A DNA stretch of 64,000 nt from Bacteroidales bacterium (lineage in GTDB: Bacteria; Bacteroidota; Bacteroidia; Bacteroidales; Lentimicrobiaceae): contig JADJEQ010000016.1 in assembly GCA_016709025.1 (NCBI GenBank), positions 1-64,000 of the forward strand, read 5' to 3'. The notes beneath the pieces are model-generated. The model was not told the DNA's origin. It worked only from the letters and a program-made list of their open reading frames with translations, and made no database searches. The translations under genes and the position numbers were made by a program. Positions 1 to 8,661 of this stretch are shown here, one piece after another; the stretch's first letter is position 1; each line of letters begins with the position of its first letter.

Positions 1-2
1 AC

Positions 3-1205
3 TTTGTCTGGATCAGAGACAACAACAGCCGGCATTCCTTAAAGGGACGATATTACAGAGTCACCTATGACGGTGATTCGCTCCGGAATTACGACAATTC
101 ATATTTTGGCGAGTATCAATATCTGAAACGCTGGGCTGGTAATTTTTCACTGACTGCAGGCGCCAGCGCCATGTATGTTTTGAGCTCTTCCAATCTTTTC
201 GGGAATGAAAAACACCGTTCCGACAACCAGTCGCTCTATTTTCAGGTTGAAAAGCGTCATCAGAAATGGAGTTTCTCACTGGGAGGTCGTTATGAATTGT
301 ACTCTATTGATAACCAGCGTCAGGAATCAAAACCATTGCTCAGGGCAGGGGCAAATTATCAGGCAGGCAAATTTACTTTTTTGCGCACCAATTTCGGGCA
401 GGGGATGCGTTACCCGTCCATTGCCGAAAAATATGCGGCAACGCAAGTAGGTGCGCTCAAAATCTTCCCCAACGACACCCTGAAACCCGAGTATGGCTGG
501 AATGCTGAAATCGGGATCAAGCAGGGATATCAGCTGGGCGCGATTCAGGGTTATGCTGATGCCGCTATCTTTTGGACAGAATATAAAAACATGATTGAAT
601 TCACTTTTGGACAGCACTACCCGCCCGAAATTACCAATCCTTCTCTGATTGATTTTTTTAATTACACCGGTTTCAAGGCTTACAACATTACCAATGCCAC
701 CATTGCCGGGTTTGAGGTGAATTTCGTCGGAAAAGGCAATGCAGGGCCCGTTTCCTTTACATTTAATGCAGGCTACACCTACACCAATCCGGTAGATAAT
801 GACTTTGAAGTGCACCGGAATACAGCATCAACCAGTAAAAACATCCTTAAATACAGATTTTATCACAATGTGAAAGCCGGTGCCGATTTTACTTTCAAGA
901 GACTATCCAGTGGATTCAACATTGATTATCACAGCTATATCGTCAATATTGATCTGGCTTTTGAAGATTCTCTGAGGGTTAATGGGGTTGGTTTGCCCAT
1001 TTTTATCCTGCCTGGCCTGCGCGAATACCGGGAGAAGAACAAAACCGGGGATGTGCTGGTTAACTGGCGCTTTGCCTGGCAACCCATGGACAAACTGAAA
1101 CTATCGTTTTTCATCAATAACCTCTTCAACCGTGAATATATGACCCGCCCGGCCGATGTGGGCCCGCCCAGGGTATTTGCAATGCAGGTGGCGGTGAAGT
1201 TGTAG
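3..1205 (+). CDS. TonB-dependent receptor, C-terminal part (5' end outside window)
   Basis: The frame is open from the first bases of the window to the stop at 1205, giving 400 residues with no N-terminus. The sequence alternates short amphipathic strands with aromatic residues and polar loops, as in outer-membrane beta barrels. A typical last-barrel region is present: KLSFFINNLFNREYMTRPADV, a family-typical 'NLFN/D..Y' strand, followed by the terminal strand FAMQVAVKL. The plug and any CarboxypepD-like N-terminal domain lie upstream, outside the window. These proteins take up metal chelates, vitamins or oligosaccharides across the outer membrane using TonB energy. The substrate cannot be told from this part. 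The next gene is a separate unit with its own promoter. Confidence 0.85.
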   Translation, partial: FVWIRDNNSRHSLKGRYYRVTYDGDSLRNYDNSYFGEYQYLKRWAGNFSLTAGASAMYVLSSSNLFGNEKHRSDNQSLYFQVEKRHQKWSFSLGGRYELYSIDNQRQESKPLLRAGANYQAGKFTFLRTNFGQGMRYPSIAEKYAATQVGALKIFPNDTLKPEYGWNAEIGIKQGYQLGAIQGYADAAIFWTEYKNMIEFTFGQHYPPEITNPSLIDFFNYTGFKAYNITNATIAGFEVNFVGKGNAGPVSFTFNAGYTYTNPVDNDFEVHRNTASTSKNILKYRFYHNVKAGADFTFKRLSSGFNIDYHSYIVNIDLAFEDSLRVNGVGLPIFILPGLREYREKNKTGDVLVNWRFAWQPMDKLKLSFFINNLFNREYMTRPADVGPPRVFAMQVAVKL

Positions 1206-1322
1206 GCAGCAGTAATTGTTTTCAGCAATATCCGATGGTCCTCAACAAAATACTTAAGCAACCTCAACCCGGTTGTTGTTATTTAACAAGCCCGTTTTTA
1301 GATAAGCTATTCATCAGTAGCC

Positions 1323-1330
1323 TAATTTTG
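1323..1330 (+). promoter_or_regulatory. Bacteroidota -7 promoter element (TAATTTTG) of the OsmC-like gene
   Basis: This is an exact match to TAnnTTTG, 21 nt before the ATG at 1352. It implies a short 5' UTR. No convincing -33 TTG partner was identified. Confidence 0.5.
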
Positions 1331-1351
1331 CAGCATCAATAAATCGTAAAA

Positions 1352-1768
1352 ATGAAACAAACCATAAATACTTCCTGGAACGGCAACATGCAGTTCGACG
1401 CGTTGGTTGGCGATCACCATGTTATCATGGATGCCAGTGCTGAAGTTGGCGGCAGCAACGCCGGAGCCAGGCCCAAAGCACTCATGCTGGCCTCGCTTGC
1501 AGGCTGCACAGGAATGGATGTCATCTCCATCCTGAAGAAAATGCGCATTGAACCAAAGACCTTCAACATAATCATTGAAGCCGAACTCACCGAAGAGCAT
1601 CCCAAACACTACAGCGGCATGCATCTTATTTATGAATTTTCAGGCGAAGGCCTGGATGAGGAAAAGCTAAAGAAAGCCATTGATCTTTCCCAGGACAGGT
1701 ATTGTGGTGTATCGGCGGTTTACCGCAAGGCCATGCCGCTTACCTACGAGGTCAGGATTCTGGGATAG
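1352..1768 (+). CDS. OsmC/Ohr-family protein
   Basis: A 138-residue protein of normal OsmC length. Two cysteines sit where the family has its reactive pair: C52 in LAGCTGMD, at the start of the central helix, and C114 in DRYCGVSA. OsmC/Ohr proteins reduce organic hydroperoxides with these cysteines, using dihydrolipoyl-type or other thiols. The subgroup cannot be fixed here, and many Bacteroidota copies of this short form are only annotated as 'OsmC family'. The start is supported by the TAnnTTTG element 21 nt upstream. It lies just ahead of a thioredoxin/thioredoxin reductase cluster, consistent with a thiol-redox role. Cysteine numbering is approximate. Confidence 0.88.
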   Translation: MKQTINTSWNGNMQFDALVGDHHVIMDASAEVGGSNAGARPKALMLASLAGCTGMDVISILKKMRIEPKTFNIIIEAELTEEHPKHYSGMHLIYEFSGEGLDEEKLKKAIDLSQDRYCGVSAVYRKAMPLTYEVRILG

Positions 1769-1772
1769 GAGA

Positions 1773-1810
1773 ACAGACAAGGGGACAAGGAGACGTGGGG
1801 ACAAGGAGAA
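1773..1810 (+). repeat. Purine-rich dispersed repeat (copy 1)
   Basis: An ACAGACAAGGGGACAAGG-type stretch directly after the OsmC-like gene. A close copy, with the same word order, lies at 53955-53992 in another intergenic gap. It has no coding potential. Confidence 0.6.
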
Positions 1811-1980
1811 GGATGGAGAAAAAAGCAAATCTTGTTTTCAAATTCACCTTCATTGACCCTTGACTTCAATTCTGATAAAAAAAATCAAATTATCCGATTG
1901 TGTCTTTCTGTTTCTAAAAAGAGGGCAGTTCTTCTGAAACTAAAAAAATTAACATAAACAAACCTAAAAAAACAAATACT

Positions 1981-2338
1981 ATGCTTTACACAAACCTACA
2001 CCATCTGATAACAGCTGCTGATCATCAGAAGCTTATCAACGAACACGAAAATGTAATGATCTGCTGTGGCCGTATGGGCCCTAATGTGTATTCCTGTTTA
2101 CGGAATCATGGAAGACATTGAAAGTGAATATCCTCATGTTAAATTTGCCGATATGGAATTCGACAACCCCGAATCTCACGTAATCCGGAATGTGCCTGAA
2201 GTTCGTGGCTTTATGGGAATTCCCTTTACCATGTATTACAAGAATGGCAAACTCGTGAAAGCTACTTCAAGTATTCAGAGTATGAGCCAGGTGAAAACCA
2301 TCCTCGAAAAGGAGTTTGTACCGGTAACAGCCGGTTAA
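1981..2338 (+). CDS. Thioredoxin-family protein with CGRMGPMC active site, frameshifted
   Basis: Translation starts at the ATG at 1981. The frame is lost at 2083-2084 and continues one base later to the stop at 2338. Dropping one A at 2083 gives a continuous 118-residue protein beginning MLYTNLHHLI, with a thioredoxin-like fold pattern: the strand ENVMICC, the active-site loop CCGRMGPMC (C28, C29, C36), then FADMEFDNP and the cis-Pro region GFMGIPFTMYYKNGK. The loop replaces the usual WCGPC, so the cysteine spacing is unusual. I recall this small family beside thioredoxin reductase in anaerobic Firmicutes and Bacteroidota, but could not check. It precedes trxB by 290 bp. The indel may be a sequence error or a real mutation. 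A GTG start at 2066 would give only an out-of-family N-terminus, so I reject it. Confidence 0.72.
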
Positions 2339-2344
2339 TCCGAA

Positions 2345-2440
2345 GTGATGGCCCTTCGACTGGTCTCGACTTCGCTCGACCGCTCAGGGTGATAAATAAT
2401 GGAATGATGGAACGATGGAATGATGGAAATAGAATAATGA
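2345..2440 (+). repeat. Dispersed CTCGACTTCGCTCGAC element and GATGGAA words
   Basis: This intergenic stretch contains GGTCTCGACTTCGCTCGACC, an imperfect palindrome. Related copies lie near 15790-15826, 56141-56166 and 62727-62752. It is followed by tandem GGAATGATGGAA words. No gene is visible. Confidence 0.55.
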
Positions 2441-2628
2441 TCATCCAACTTCTACTGGCATAATGCCAAAGCTGATAGGTTCAGGGTGATTAGAGTTTAT
2501 TTGCACAAGAGTGAAGCGTAATTTCTAAAGCAAAATATTAAAACCCAGATTTACTTTAAACTTTAGACTTTAGACTTTGAGCTTGAATCCACTTCCCAAA
2601 GAAACCCAAAAATCTCAAATAACTAACA

Positions 2629-3591
2629 ATGACTGATTCAACTCATTTCGATGCTATTGTAATAGGTGGAGGACCGGCAGGAATGACTGCCGGCATCTAC
2701 CTCTCACGTGCAAGGTTCAACACCCTGATTGTTACCGATGGAGTTGCCGGAGGTCAGATGATTCTTACGCACGAAATTGCCAATTATCCAGGTGTTGAAA
2801 GCATTTCAGGCTACCAGCTCTCCAACATCATGAAAAAGCAGGCCAAATCGTTTGGCTGCGTTATCAAAGGGAACACTTCTGTCGAAAGCCTCAACCTGGA
2901 AGGTGATATCAAAGAGGTAACGCTTTCGGATGGGAAAACCTACACAGCAGATTCAGTAATACTGACTCCCGGTGGACGTTCGCGCACGCTCGGGGTTGAA
3001 GGCGAAGCAAAATTCAAAGGCCGTGGTATTTCATATTGCGCTACCTGCGATGGAGACTTTTTTACCGGAAAGGAAATTGTTGTGGTTGGCGGCGGAAACT
3101 CAGCCCTCGAAGAAGCTGTTTCACTTACAAAATATGCCACCAAGGTTACCATTGTCCATCAGTTTGACCATTTCCAGGCATTTGAATACGCGGTGGAAGA
3201 GGCCAGATCCAATCCTAAAATCAACTTCATCATGGAGTCATCCATTGTGAAGTTTAGGGAGACGATAAACTCGGAAAGCGTAGACATCAAAAATTTGGTT
3301 ACCAGTGAGATTCAGAACTTTAAAACCGATGGCGTGTTTATCTTTATCGGATATGTACCTAATACTGAGTTCTTGAAAGGTCTGGTGAATATGAACCAGT
3401 GGAATGAAATCATTGTTGATGCGGATATGGCCACCAATATTCCGGGAGTTTATGCAGCCGGCGATTCAATTGTTAAACGTTACAGGCAGGTTACCACCGC
3501 CGTAGGCGATGCCACGATTGCCGCCCTGGCTGCATCCAATTACTTACATCAACTGAAAACCAAAGAATTACACGAAACACTAACACAATAA
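2629..3591 (+). CDS. trxB: Thioredoxin reductase-like flavoprotein lacking NADPH-binding arginines
   Basis: A 320-residue protein with the full TrxB layout. The FAD-binding GGGPAGMTAG (about residues 13-22) is followed by the redox-active CATC (C137, C140), the second dinucleotide fold GGGNSALEEA (154-163), and the C-terminal FAD motif YAAGDSIVKRYRQVTTAVGDA. In classical NADPH-dependent enzymes the second fold is followed by HRRxxxR, which grips the NADPH 2'-phosphate. Here the stretch is HQFDHFQA (177-184), with all three arginines replaced. Family knowledge suggests such enzymes may use NADH, ferredoxin or another donor. Two thioredoxin-like genes flank it, the downstream one only 1 nt away, so it is the likely core of a thioredoxin system. 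Confidence 0.92.
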   Translation: MTDSTHFDAIVIGGGPAGMTAGIYLSRARFNTLIVTDGVAGGQMILTHEIANYPGVESISGYQLSNIMKKQAKSFGCVIKGNTSVESLNLEGDIKEVTLSDGKTYTADSVILTPGGRSRTLGVEGEAKFKGRGISYCATCDGDFFTGKEIVVVGGGNSALEEAVSLTKYATKVTIVHQFDHFQAFEYAVEEARSNPKINFIMESSIVKFRETINSESVDIKNLVTSEIQNFKTDGVFIFIGYVPNTEFLKGLVNMNQWNEIIVDADMATNIPGVYAAGDSIVKRYRQVTTAVGDATIAALAASNYLHQLKTKELHETLTQ

Positions 3592-3592
3592 T

Positions 3593-4010
3593 ATGTCAAT
3601 AGGATTGATTGTTACCCTTGCATTACTCGGTCTTTTCGGAGCATATATGATTTATTCATTCAGAAGAATGAAAAACATGGCAGCTGTACCCGAAAGCGAA
3701 AAATATTAACCCTTACCGACAAGAATTTTCAGGCCCAGACAAAAAAGGCCTGGTAATGGTCGATTTCTGGGCGGATTGGTGTATGCCCTGCAAGGTAATG
3801 GGCCCGGTGCTGAATGAACTTGCTGAAAATGAAAACTTCAAAGCCACCGTTGCCAAACTGAATGTGGATCATTTCCAGTCAATTTCCCAACAGCAGGGCG
3901 TCAGAGGGATTCCCACACTTATTCTTTTCAAAAACGGCAAGGAAGTCGACCGGTTTGTTGGTGTTAAACCGAAAGATTTTTTGATAAAACAAGTTGAAAA
4001 ACATATTTGA
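3593..4010 (+). CDS. Membrane-anchored thioredoxin, interrupted by two frameshifts
   Basis: The ATG at 3593 lies 1 nt after the trxB stop. It opens a 38-codon frame, MSIGLIVTLALLGLFGAYMI..., with a transmembrane segment at about residues 3-22, closing at 3707. The thioredoxin core (VDFWADWCMPCK, then GIPTLILFKNGKEVDRF) reads in another frame up to 4010. Between them, a third frame gives LTLTDKNFQAQT, a normal thioredoxin lead-in. Adding one A in the A-run at 3699-3703 and one A in the A-run at 3741-3746 restores a single protein of about 138 residues. The active site is WCMPC. The restored protein would be an N-terminally tethered thioredoxin translated with trxB. Both breaks are at homopolymers, so I favour sequence error over a pseudogene. 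Confidence 0.75.
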
Positions 4011-4029
4011 ACCCTGAAAACTCAAAACG

Positions 4030-4502
4030 ATGAAATCCAGACTCATATTATCAGTTTTATTGATTACAACCAGCATATTTGCTACAGCACAGAAACACAC
4101 TATGGAAAATCCGCAGTAATGATCGAAAGCGAAAGCCGTTTTGGCTTCAGTGAAACGGTTGACCTATTATCAAAAACCATTGTTGAAAGCGGGTGGAAAG
4201 TTACCATAACCCATGACTTGCAGGAAACCATGAAGAAAAACGGTAAGGAAGTCATGCCTGTGAAGGTGATTGAGTTATGTAATCCAAACCATGCTTATCA
4301 GATTCTTTCGAAAGATGAACTGCGAAGTGTATCTCCCATGCTGCCCTGCCGGATTTCGGTTTACGAAAAAGCTGATGGCAAAACCTATGTTTCACGCATG
4401 AATGCCCCTGCTTTCGCCGGAATGATCGGCGGTGAGGCTGCCGGGACCATTGTTAAGGCATTTGATGAGACAGAAGTGATGTTGAAGGTGATTTTGAAAT
4501 AG
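4030..4502 (+). CDS. DUF302 protein with signal peptide, probable frameshift at the junction
   Basis: The main frame, 4119-4502, encodes 127 residues of a DUF302 domain: GFSETVDLLSKTIVESGWK, then VIELCNPNHAYQ, MLPCRISVYEK and a C-terminal half rich in small residues. Immediately upstream, 4030-4119 encodes MKSRLILSVLLITTSIFATAQ, a clear signal peptide, in another frame; its TAA overlaps the ATG at 4119. One missing base near 4111-4116 would join them into a secreted DUF302 protein of about 156 residues. Alternatively, a cytoplasmic protein starts at 4119. DUF302 function is not established. It is the last gene of the trxB cluster and is followed by a terminator. Confidence 0.75.
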
Positions 4503-4648
4503 TCTCCTGCTATTTTTGTTGCTCTGACCAATCCAGAATGTAAAACGATAAGTACCTGTAAACTATAATCCCCGGTGCCTGAGCGCAGTCGAAGGCTAAG
4601 GGGGATAAGAGGGGGAAACAAACACCCGGAATGTTAACTTCGAAATTT

Positions 4649-4687
4649 AACAGCCGTTGGACATCAACATCCACCGGCTGTTTTTTT
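4649..4687 (+). terminator. Rho-independent terminator after the DUF302 gene
   Basis: An 8-bp stem AACAGCCG/CGGCTGTT (4649-4656 with 4675-4682) is followed by a run of T to 4687. It sits between convergent genes, ending the redox cluster on the plus strand. It may also act weakly on the minus strand. Confidence 0.8.
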
Positions 4688-4698
4688 GCATATTCTGA

Positions 4699-7600
4699 TT
4701 ACGGGGCAATCACACCGGTATAGGACGCGGAATTATTATCAATGATGGTTATATCGGCAGTATCAATTATTCCGTCTCCATTCACATCGGTGGATAAATA
4801 ACCTGCCAGATAACCGGCCGCATCGTTGTCAACCGGGGTCATATCTGCCGAATCCACCACGCCATCCTGGTTTACATCACCTCCGTAAATTACAAAGACG
4901 CCCGATACCGGTTTAAGGTTGCTCCCGAATGCCTGGGAAGCAGCGCTTGTGAAATTATAGCTGATTGAAGTACCGCTGAAGGAAACCGGACTGCTGCTCC
5001 AGGTTTCGAGGCTGTTGCGGTGTTTGATCACGATGAAATAGTCCATATTCAGGGATGCCGGAACGCTTAATTGTGCTGTACCATCGGTGCGCAGCGCAGC
5101 AGTATATGGCCCTCCCGCAATCAGGTAGGGCTCAGTGGCTTCATGAAGTTCTACCTGTATTTCATCCGCAATATTATCCGCAAACTGATCGCCATTTTCA
5201 TTCTGCGCTTTGTTCATTGCTGAGCCGTTAAACAATCCTTCCAGGAATAGGGTGAGGTTGAGTTGTTTCTCTTGTAACCCTTGCTGCGTTAACGTTACCA
5301 ACACCGGCTCAATTCCGTTCACGGTAACAGTTATCTCTGCTATTCTTGCAAATTCCGAGGTGTTTGCATCATAAACCGCCGAAATAATACCATCTCCGTT
5401 TCCGGCCGGTGTAACATTGCACCATGTCTGGTTGCTGGCTGCCGTCCAAGCTGAATTGGATTCAATTGAATACTCAATGGTTCCTGCCGCAGCACCCACA
5501 TTCTGGTTTTGAGGTGTAACCAACAAAGTAGCCGGCGTACCGGTTATCTGAACATCGTCGAGGCATACACCATAGCCATATTTCGCATTGCCTTCAAAAC
5601 CAATGTAAAAATCATCTGACTTTTCAGGAAGCCAGAGCGTTTCAACCGTCCACGTCGTGATATTATCGGAGTACGTTGCCAGCAAAATCCAGGTTCCATC
5701 AACGGATGTTTTGTAATAAACCTTCAACTCATCCTGATCGGGTGACCAGAGGGCCTGGGTATGCCAGAACTGAAGGTTTGGGTTTACGATGCTGCTCAGG
5801 TCAAGGGGAGGCGTCACCAGCAGGGTTTTGTTATCAGTAGGGCTGACATCCTGCAGGCAGGCATTGTAGATTCCTGTATGCGCTGTTGTTGGGTGTCCTG
5901 AACCGTTTCCGGTGATGAAAGTCCAGCTTAGCCCGGAACTGTTGACTTCTTCCTGGGTCCAGCAAGGAGGGATTGCCCCGCCATTTTCAAAACTTTCGAT
6001 CCATGAAAAAGGAAAGATTGAAGCGCAGGATGTGGAAAACGACAGATCGTTGCCGTAAGAAGTCCCAAAACTGTTGGTGGCATAAGCCCTGATATGGTAG
6101 GTGGTTGACGCATCCAGCCCATTCAGCATGCTTATAAAGGTGCCCGTTCCGGTACCATCGCTGGTATGAAGGCCGTTTGTATCGGGATTTGTTGCAGTGC
6201 CCCAGCAAATACCACGGGCCGTTACCCCGGAAGCACCGCCGGAAGTGACTACACCACCTGAAACTGCTGAGTTCTGCGTTACCTGTGATGCAACCGTTGT
6301 CGTAACCGCAGGTAAATTGCTTGAAGTGCCCGAGATGGAAACATTATCAATATACCAGTAATCATATTGATACAGATTTCCGGTAATGGTAAATGCAATC
6401 AGGGTAGATGGACTATTAAGATTATGGATGATGGTCGTATTGACGGTTGTGGCTGCGATGTTGGCTGAAGTGGCAGCCACCGACCAGGCTTCATCGGTCC
6501 AGTTAATGCCGTCTGTTGATGACTGAATTTTCAAAGTTGCCCCGGTTCCATAAGCATCCAACATGTGCCTGAACGAAAGATTCAGCAGCGATTGACCGGT
6601 TGTATTGAGCGGAGGCGTTACCAGGCGGGTAGTGCCGGGGTTGATGTTCTGATAGGTTGATTTCATTTCACGGGCACTTCCACCGGCATTGGTGGTGTTG
6701 GAAATACTCCAGTTGGGAACAACACCTGTGCCCGTTACACTGGTTGACCAGCATAACGGGAAAGAAGATCCGGTGAAATTCTCGGTGAAGGGCAGCGATG
6801 TAGCTCCGCATCCCGTTGTAAAGGAAATATTTTCACCGTAAACAGTCCCCTGAACGTTGGTGGCATATGCCCTCACATAATAAGTGCTGTTGGATGATAA
6901 TCCGGAGATATAACTGACAAATGCACCTGCACCGCTTCCGTCGGTTGTATGCTGACCGGCAATCGTCGGATTTATCAGGGAACTCCAGCAAACACCTCTT
7001 GCCGTAACAGGTGATGAACCTTCACAAATTACATTACCTCCTGAAGTGGCGTTATTTGATGTTATCTCTGTAACTACAGTTGTCGTTACCCCGGTACCGG
7101 GAACCAGTTGTACATTCAGTAAAAAGGCACTGTAGTCTGTAATCGTTTGATTTGAAAAGGTTTGTGTCAGGTAACAGGGTGCAGATATCTCAAGGGTATA
7201 GGTTCCTGCTTTTACCGGCCGGTAATAGTCCCCGTTCAGGAGTGTTGAATAAACCTCCGTATTCAGGGCATCGTGCCCGGTCAGCAATACTTTCGCTTCC
7301 ACAGGATTTCCTGTTACCTGGTCGGTGATCAGGCCGTGGAAACCATAGGTAGACTGTTTCATATACAGGATCAACGACCGGAAATTATAGTTCCAGTGCG
7401 CCGGTAACTGAGCAGCCGGTAAGAGCTTTACATCGGAAATCTCAAGGGTTACTTCGCGGCAATGGTGGAAATAGTTCATATAATCCTGCCTGCCCCCTGC
7501 AACCTCATACCAGTCGTAACCATTTGTTACGCCGTTGTTCAGATAATCCATATAAGTGGAAGGCGAATGCAGATGCACCGTATCGGCATACTCTCTGCTT

Positions 7601-8523
7601 ACAAACTGCCACCAATCGTCATCGGCTGAACGGGTAGCCCAGGTATCCCATGGGTAGTTTACCACTTCAACTCCTCCGTGAAAATTGGCTGCTGCCACAA
7701 AATCATGTTGGCCGGCAAAATTCATAAAGGCCACGGTTTCAGGTTGCCAGGCCTCCCCATCGGGGTGATCACCATCTTCCGGATCCGGATAGTTGCGGTT
7801 AAGGTCAACCCCATTTATGTTGTAACGCCTTGCTCCGCTCACCGAATTATTCCCTCCGTAATAGGTTCCATCGGGATTCGCCAGCGGGTTGATGTAGATT
7901 TCCATGTTGTTCACCAGATCGGTTGCTTCCGGGTTGGTACCATAGTTTTGAAGCAGGTATTCAATCAATTGAAGCATAAGCACATAGCCGGTAGTTTCAT
8001 CGCCGTGCATGGATGAAGTATAGAGGAATTCCGGTTCTGCTTCATCGGTGGTAACATTGTCAGAGATTTTTGCAACAAGAATTTTTCTCCCGCTGGGAAG
8101 GGTTGTGATCGTTTCAATGTGGCACAGATCCGGATACATGGCCTGGAAATCAGTCATCAGGGCCACATAAGCGTCATAAGTCGGATAGAAATTCCAGGTG
8201 GTTTTTGTTCCTTTCAACAGTTTTATCTGATCCCGCATAACCACCCCCGGTCCATCACCCGGATGAGAAAGGATGTTTATTTTATATCCTGCTGATGAGA
8301 ATTTCTGTAACTGCCGGTTGTTGGCATATGCCCATACCGTGTCGTTCCGGTAATTGTCAATGGAAATTTGGTGTGTAAGTGATTTCAGTTCCTCTTTTGA
8401 CGTAACTTTAAAGGAAAAGTAGGTTTCTCCGCCTTGACTGTTCAGGTTGTTGCTTTTTTGTCCGAATGAGGACAGAAATAAGGTCAGGCAGACCGCCAGC
8501 AACAAGGATGTTGTGATTTTCAT
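4699..8523 (-). CDS. Large secreted M14-family zinc carboxypeptidase with mosaic C-terminus
   Basis: A 1274-residue protein with a signal peptide at 1-21. The M14 domain covers about 105-390, with zinc ligands in HGDE (H173, E176) and H282 in ANFHGG, substrate-binding ARRY/NRNYPD, and the catalytic glutamate E361 in TLEIS. A carboxypeptidase regulatory-like fold follows at about 395-475. Then come two fibronectin-like repeats (about 478-570 and again near 745-835, each with TARGxCW and YYVRAYATN), each followed by a MAM/jelly-roll-like region (FTENFTGSSFPLCW; WIESFENGGAIPPCW). Next are a BACON-like domain (about 1010-1095) and a C-terminal pair of calcium-loop repeats (DVNQDGVVDSAD, DVNGDGIIDTAD) resembling dockerin. 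No type IX sorting domain is present. It probably digests extracellular peptides. It is a single-gene unit. Confidence 0.9.
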   Translation of the reverse strand: MKITTSLLLAVCLTLFLSSFGQKSNNLNSQGGETYFSFKVTSKEELKSLTHQISIDNYRNDTVWAYANNRQLQKFSSAGYKINILSHPGDGPGVVMRDQIKLLKGTKTTWNFYPTYDAYVALMTDFQAMYPDLCHIETITTLPSGRKILVAKISDNVTTDEAEPEFLYTSSMHGDETTGYVLMLQLIEYLLQNYGTNPEATDLVNNMEIYINPLANPDGTYYGGNNSVSGARRYNINGVDLNRNYPDPEDGDHPDGEAWQPETVAFMNFAGQHDFVAAANFHGGVEVVNYPWDTWATRSADDDWWQFVSREYADTVHLHSPSTYMDYLNNGVTNGYDWYEVAGGRQDYMNYFHHCREVTLEISDVKLLPAAQLPAHWNYNFRSLILYMKQSTYGFHGLITDQVTGNPVEAKVLLTGHDALNTEVYSTLLNGDYYRPVKAGTYTLEISAPCYLTQTFSNQTITDYSAFLLNVQLVPGTGVTTTVVTEITSNNATSGGNVICEGSSPVTARGVCWSSLINPTIAGQHTTDGSGAGAFVSYISGLSSNSTYYVRAYATNVQGTVYGENISFTTGCGATSLPFTENFTGSSFPLCWSTSVTGTGVVPNWSISNTTNAGGSAREMKSTYQNINPGTTRLVTPPLNTTGQSLLNLSFRHMLDAYGTGATLKIQSSTDGINWTDEAWSVAATSANIAATTVNTTIIHNLNSPSTLIAFTITGNLYQYDYWYIDNVSISGTSSNLPAVTTTVASQVTQNSAVSGGVVTSGGASGVTARGICWGTATNPDTNGLHTSDGTGTGTFISMLNGLDASTTYHIRAYATNSFGTSYGNDLSFSTSCASIFPFSWIESFENGGAIPPCWTQEEVNSSGLSWTFITGNGSGHPTTAHTGIYNACLQDVSPTDNKTLLVTPPLDLSSIVNPNLQFWHTQALWSPDQDELKVYYKTSVDGTWILLATYSDNITTWTVETLWLPEKSDDFYIGFEGNAKYGYGVCLDDVQITGTPATLLVTPQNQNVGAAAGTIEYSIESNSAWTAASNQTWCNVTPAGNGDGIISAVYDANTSEFARIAEITVTVNGIEPVLVTLTQQGLQEKQLNLTLFLEGLFNGSAMNKAQNENGDQFADNIADEIQVELHEATEPYLIAGGPYTAALRTDGTAQLSVPASLNMDYFIVIKHRNSLETWSSSPVSFSGTSISYNFTSAASQAFGSNLKPVSGVFVIYGGDVNQDGVVDSADMTPVDNDAAGYLAGYLSTDVNGDGIIDTADITIIDNNSASYTGVIAP

Positions 8524-8623
8524 TGAAATGGAATTTAAATAACAGATTTTGTGTTGTTTAGCTTTTCGTCTTTAGCCGTCCTATTCCCCAAAAGTTTACT
8601 CCAGAGCTATAATTGATTTTCTT

Positions 8624-8649
8624 GTACCTTTTGCTTGAACAAAAGGTAC
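8624..8649. repeat. Perfect 10-bp hairpin GTACCTTTTG/CAAAAGGTAC
   Basis: Stem 8624-8633 pairs with 8640-8649 around a 6-nt loop. It directly precedes the larger inverted-repeat element and may be part of the same repeat family. Confidence 0.7.
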
Positions 8650-8661
8650 CCAAAATTCAAG

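Noticed and set aside
2066..2338. Complete 90-residue gene starting at GTG 2066
   Set aside because: Its first residues (MAVWAL) do not fit. The adjoining frame from 1981 supplies the family-typical N-terminus, so this is the second part of a frameshifted gene.
7678..8016. 112-residue plus-strand frame
   Set aside because: It is the complementary strand of the M14 peptidase catalytic region.
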